DNA of 6,926 nucleotides from Chloroflexota bacterium. Its GTDB lineage: Bacteria; Chloroflexota; Limnocylindria; Limnocylindrales; CSP1-4. Both the position numbers and the translations under genes were made by a program. Position 1 is the first letter of the stretch; every line of letters starts with the position of its first letter. The stretch lies in assembly GCA_021801545.1 (NCBI GenBank), contig JAJYXX010000279.1, forward strand, positions 4,440-11,365, read 5' to 3'. The notes under the pieces are model-generated. The model ran no database searches. It saw nothing but the letters and a program-made list of their open reading frames with translations, and was not told the DNA's origin. Shown here in pieces: positions 5,086-6,926 of this stretch.

Positions 5086-5220
5086 GTGACCAGGGTTGAC
5101 CGCGGGCGGGCCACGGACTGGACCGGCCTCGGCGAGGCGAGCACGCTGCTCGGCATCGCCCGCGGCACGCTCCGGGCCCGAGAGGATCGACACCCCCAGC
5201 AACCGGAGTTCAGCCCATGA
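5086..5220 (+). CDS. Possible 44-residue HTH-like small protein overlapping the hemB start
   Basis: From GTG 5086, with AGGGGG seven bases upstream, a 44-codon frame ends in TGA 5218-5220, overlapping hemB's ATG as ATGA. Its central part, TGLGEASTLLGIARGTLRAR, resembles the helix-turn-helix of MerR/excisionase-type proteins (pattern L-x-E-A-A-x-L-L-G-I-S-x-x-T-L-x-R); the N-terminus is MTRVDRGRATDW and the tail EDRHPQQPEFSP. Third codon positions are about 86% G/C, in keeping with coding sequence. The frame also continues upstream to 4927 with possible ATG/GTG starts (for example 5020), but those lack a good SD. If real, it could be a co-translated regulator of the heme genes, or the remnant of a larger regulator. 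The similarity is short and by eye, so a chance ORF remains quite possible. Confidence 0.35.
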   Translation: MTRVDRGRATDWTGLGEASTLLGIARGTLRAREDRHPQQPEFSP

Positions 5221-6227
5221 CGCTCACCCGTCCCGACCTTGCCACCACCGTGCCGGGCGACCATCGCCTGCGGCGGCTCCGCGCCACCCCCGCCCTGCGC
5301 GCCCTCGTCCGCGAGACACGCCTGGACCCCGCCGGGCTCGTCGCCCCGCTGTTCGTCCACGGGCGTCCGGGCTCGGAGCCGATCGCCTCGCTGCCGGGCC
5401 AGGCGAGGCTCGACCTCGACGGGACGATGGCCGCCGCCCGGGAGCTCGCCGAGCTCGGCATCGGGGGCGTCCTTCTGTTCGGGATCCCGGACGCGAAGGA
5501 TCCGGATGGCAAGTCCGCCGCTGACCCGGCCGGCCCGGTCCCCCGGGCGCTCCGGGCGCTCCGGACGAGCGGCCTGCCGCTCGTCCTGATGGCCGACGTC
5601 TGCCTCTGCGAGTACACGACCCACGGCCACTGCGGGATCCTCGACGGGGACCGGATCGCGAACGACCCCTCGCTCAGCCGGCTCGCCGATGCCGCGGTCG
5701 CCTACGCGGCGGCGGGCGCCGACATCGTCGCGCCCTCGGCGATGCTCGACGGCCAGGTGCTCGCGATCCGGGAAGCACTCGACCGGACCGGCCACGCTGA
5801 CACCGCGGTCATGGCCTACGCCTCCAAGCACGCCTCGGCCCTCTATGGTCCCTTCCGCGACGCGGCCGGTTCGACCCCCGCCTTCGGCGACCGGCGCAGC
5901 TACCAGATGGATCCCGCGAACGGCCGCGAGGCGATGCGCGAGCTGGCAACCGACGCGACCCAGGGCGCCGACATCCTGATGGTGAAACCGGCGATCACCT
6001 CCCTCGACCTGCTCGCCCTCGCCCGCGAGCGGTTCGATCTTCCGCTCGCCGCCTACCAGGTCTCCGGTGAGCTCGCGATGCTCGAGGCGGCCGCCGAACG
6101 GGGCTGGATCGACCGGCGTCGAGCGGCCCTCGAGCTGCTGACCGCGATCGCCCGCGCCGGGGCCGACATCATCATCACCTACCTCGCCGCCGACGCGGCC
6201 CGCTGGCTCCGGGAGGAGAACCGATGA
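5217..6227 (+). CDS. hemB: Delta-aminolevulinic acid dehydratase (porphobilinogen synthase)
   Basis: HemB condenses two 5-aminolevulinate molecules into porphobilinogen, the first common pyrrole step of cytosolic tetrapyrrole synthesis. The 336-residue length matches the family. The metal loop DVCLCEYTTHGHCG (127-140) carries Cys129, Cys131 and Cys139, so this is a zinc-type enzyme rather than the Asp-rich magnesium type. The two Schiff-base lysines are Lys204 in MAYASKHASALYGPF and Lys257 in ILMVKPA. The allosteric/Arg-rich region includes YGPFRDAAGS and DRRSYQMDPAN, and the C-terminal AAYQVSGE motif is intact. ATG 5217 has GGAG eight bases upstream and fits homologues. It overlaps the small upstream ORF by four bases and the downstream chdC by four bases, which suggests translational coupling through the cluster. 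Confidence 0.97.
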   Translation: MTLTRPDLATTVPGDHRLRRLRATPALRALVRETRLDPAGLVAPLFVHGRPGSEPIASLPGQARLDLDGTMAAARELAELGIGGVLLFGIPDAKDPDGKSAADPAGPVPRALRALRTSGLPLVLMADVCLCEYTTHGHCGILDGDRIANDPSLSRLADAAVAYAAAGADIVAPSAMLDGQVLAIREALDRTGHADTAVMAYASKHASALYGPFRDAAGSTPAFGDRRSYQMDPANGREAMRELATDATQGADILMVKPAITSLDLLALARERFDLPLAAYQVSGELAMLEAAAERGWIDRRRAALELLTAIARAGADIIITYLAADAARWLREENR

Positions 6228-6926
6228 ACCGGCGCTACGTCCACGCGCTCGCCCTGGGCCTCGATCCCACCTGGCGACACCTTCCGGCCGCAGAGCGGCG
6301 GCGCAGCGCGGACGCGTTCGCCGACGCGCTCGACGCGGACCCCGAGGTCGTCACCGTCACGTACTCGATGATCGGGCTCCAGGCCGGGGCCGACCTCCTC
6401 GTCTGGCGCCTCGCCGGCTCGCTCGACGAGCTCGAGCTGGCGGCGGCCCGGACGCTCCGGAGCGGGCTCGGCCGCTGGCTGACCGTCCGCGAGAGCTTCC
6501 TCGGCCTGATCGGCGACTCGCAGTACGTCACCCGGCCGACGAGCCAGGAGCAGTCGCTCTTCGAGGGTGAACGGAGTCGCTACCTCATCGTCTACCCGTT
6601 CACGAAGTCGGCCGACTGGTACCTCCTCTCGCGCGAGGTGCGGCAGGGCTCGATGAACGAGCACATGCGAGTCGGGCGAGCCTACCCCCAGGTCCGCCAG
6701 CTCCTCGCCTACTCATTCGGGCTCGACGACCAGGACTTCCTCGTCGCCTACGAGACCGACGATCTGCCGGCCTTCGGCGCGCTCGTCCGGGACCTCCGGG
6801 CGACCGATGGGCGCCGCTCGACCGTCCGCGACACCCCGATCCTGACGGCGATCCAGCGCCCGATCGGCGAGATCCTGGAGCTTCTGGGCGCCGGGGAGGA
6901 ATCGCTCGACAGCGAGTCGCTCGCCA
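6224..6926 (+). CDS. chdC: Coproheme decarboxylase, chlorite dismutase family (3' partial)
   Basis: ATG 6224 overlaps the hemB stop (ATGA), with GGAGG seven bases upstream. The frame is open to the window end: 234 residues, with no stop reached. ChdC (HemQ) oxidatively decarboxylates Fe-coproporphyrin III to heme b using peroxide, the last step of the coproporphyrin-dependent pathway. The heme-binding half reads LIVYPFTKSADWYLLSREVR, then MNEHMRVGRAYPQVRQLLAY, then SFGLDDQDFLVAYETDD and VRDTPILTAI. His147 is the predicted proximal ligand. Tyr124 and Lys128, in a Y-P-x-x-K spacing, match the catalytic Tyr145/Lys149 pair of Firmicute enzymes. By alignment on the SxGLDD motif, Gln159 takes the place of the Arg essential for chlorite dismutase activity, favouring decarboxylase over chlorite dismutase. 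That alignment was done from memory. Probably only a short C-terminal tail is missing. Confidence 0.92.
   Translation, partial: MNRRYVHALALGLDPTWRHLPAAERRRSADAFADALDADPEVVTVTYSMIGLQAGADLLVWRLAGSLDELELAAARTLRSGLGRWLTVRESFLGLIGDSQYVTRPTSQEQSLFEGERSRYLIVYPFTKSADWYLLSREVRQGSMNEHMRVGRAYPQVRQLLAYSFGLDDQDFLVAYETDDLPAFGALVRDLRATDGRRSTVRDTPILTAIQRPIGEILELLGAGEESLDSESLA

Noticed and set aside
5013..5831. Minus-strand ORF of 272 codons opposite hemB
   Set aside because: Antisense of a gene with intact catalytic motifs; its translation has no domain features and it has no SD.
6179..6664. Minus-strand 161-codon ORF at the right end
   Set aside because: It is the shadow of chdC, whose plus-strand frame has family motifs and simply runs off the window end.

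Overview
The window is very GC-rich with strongly G/C-ending codons, SD-type starts (GGAGG, AGGAG) and GTG as well as ATG starts. Gene content (ChdC-type heme enzyme, a bacterial CpgS-like GTPase next to argF, a CxxC-x17-CxxC zinc-ribbon protein) suggests a high-GC monoderm-like bacterium. A Chloroflexota lineage is my best guess and an actinobacterium the main alternative. This is inference; there is no rRNA or other phylogenetic marker to settle it.

Layout. Positions 1-107 (+) are the last 34 residues of a membrane protein, probably an ABC permease. On the minus strand follow a 40-residue one-helix membrane protein (182-304, GTG start with an ideal SD) and a 59-residue YHS-domain metal-binding protein (521-700). 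The YHS gene has a predicted promoter whose -10 (TATACT) is overlapped by a perfect CsoR-like dyad at 777-791. Divergent from it, a 111-residue protein with four CxxC knuckles runs 1126-1461 (+). Convergent with that is a minus-strand block transcribed from about 4740 down to 1642: a CpgS-like GTPase (4684-3341), argF (3276-2128), then an N-terminally truncated S51 peptidase/cyanophycinase-like ORF in the same frame as argF and separated from it only by the argF TAG. ArgF has a 72-residue low-complexity N-terminal extension built from four essentially identical 36-bp units.

On the plus strand at the right is a tightly packed heme cluster: a possible 44-residue HTH-like ORF (5086-5220), hemB (5217-6227) and chdC/hemQ (6224 to beyond the window end), each joined by a 4-base ATGA overlap. 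HemB makes porphobilinogen and ChdC decarboxylates Fe-coproporphyrin III to heme b, so the organism probably uses the coproporphyrin-dependent branch of heme synthesis.

The divergent gap between the CpgS-like gene and the heme cluster (4685-5085) carries a perfect 19-bp inverted repeat. No tRNA, rRNA, CRISPR array, insertion sequence or phage gene was seen. The most unusual items are the ArgF repeat extension, the in-frame argF-TAG-S51 arrangement, the CpgS-ArgF pairing, the 19-bp stem and the YHS operator.
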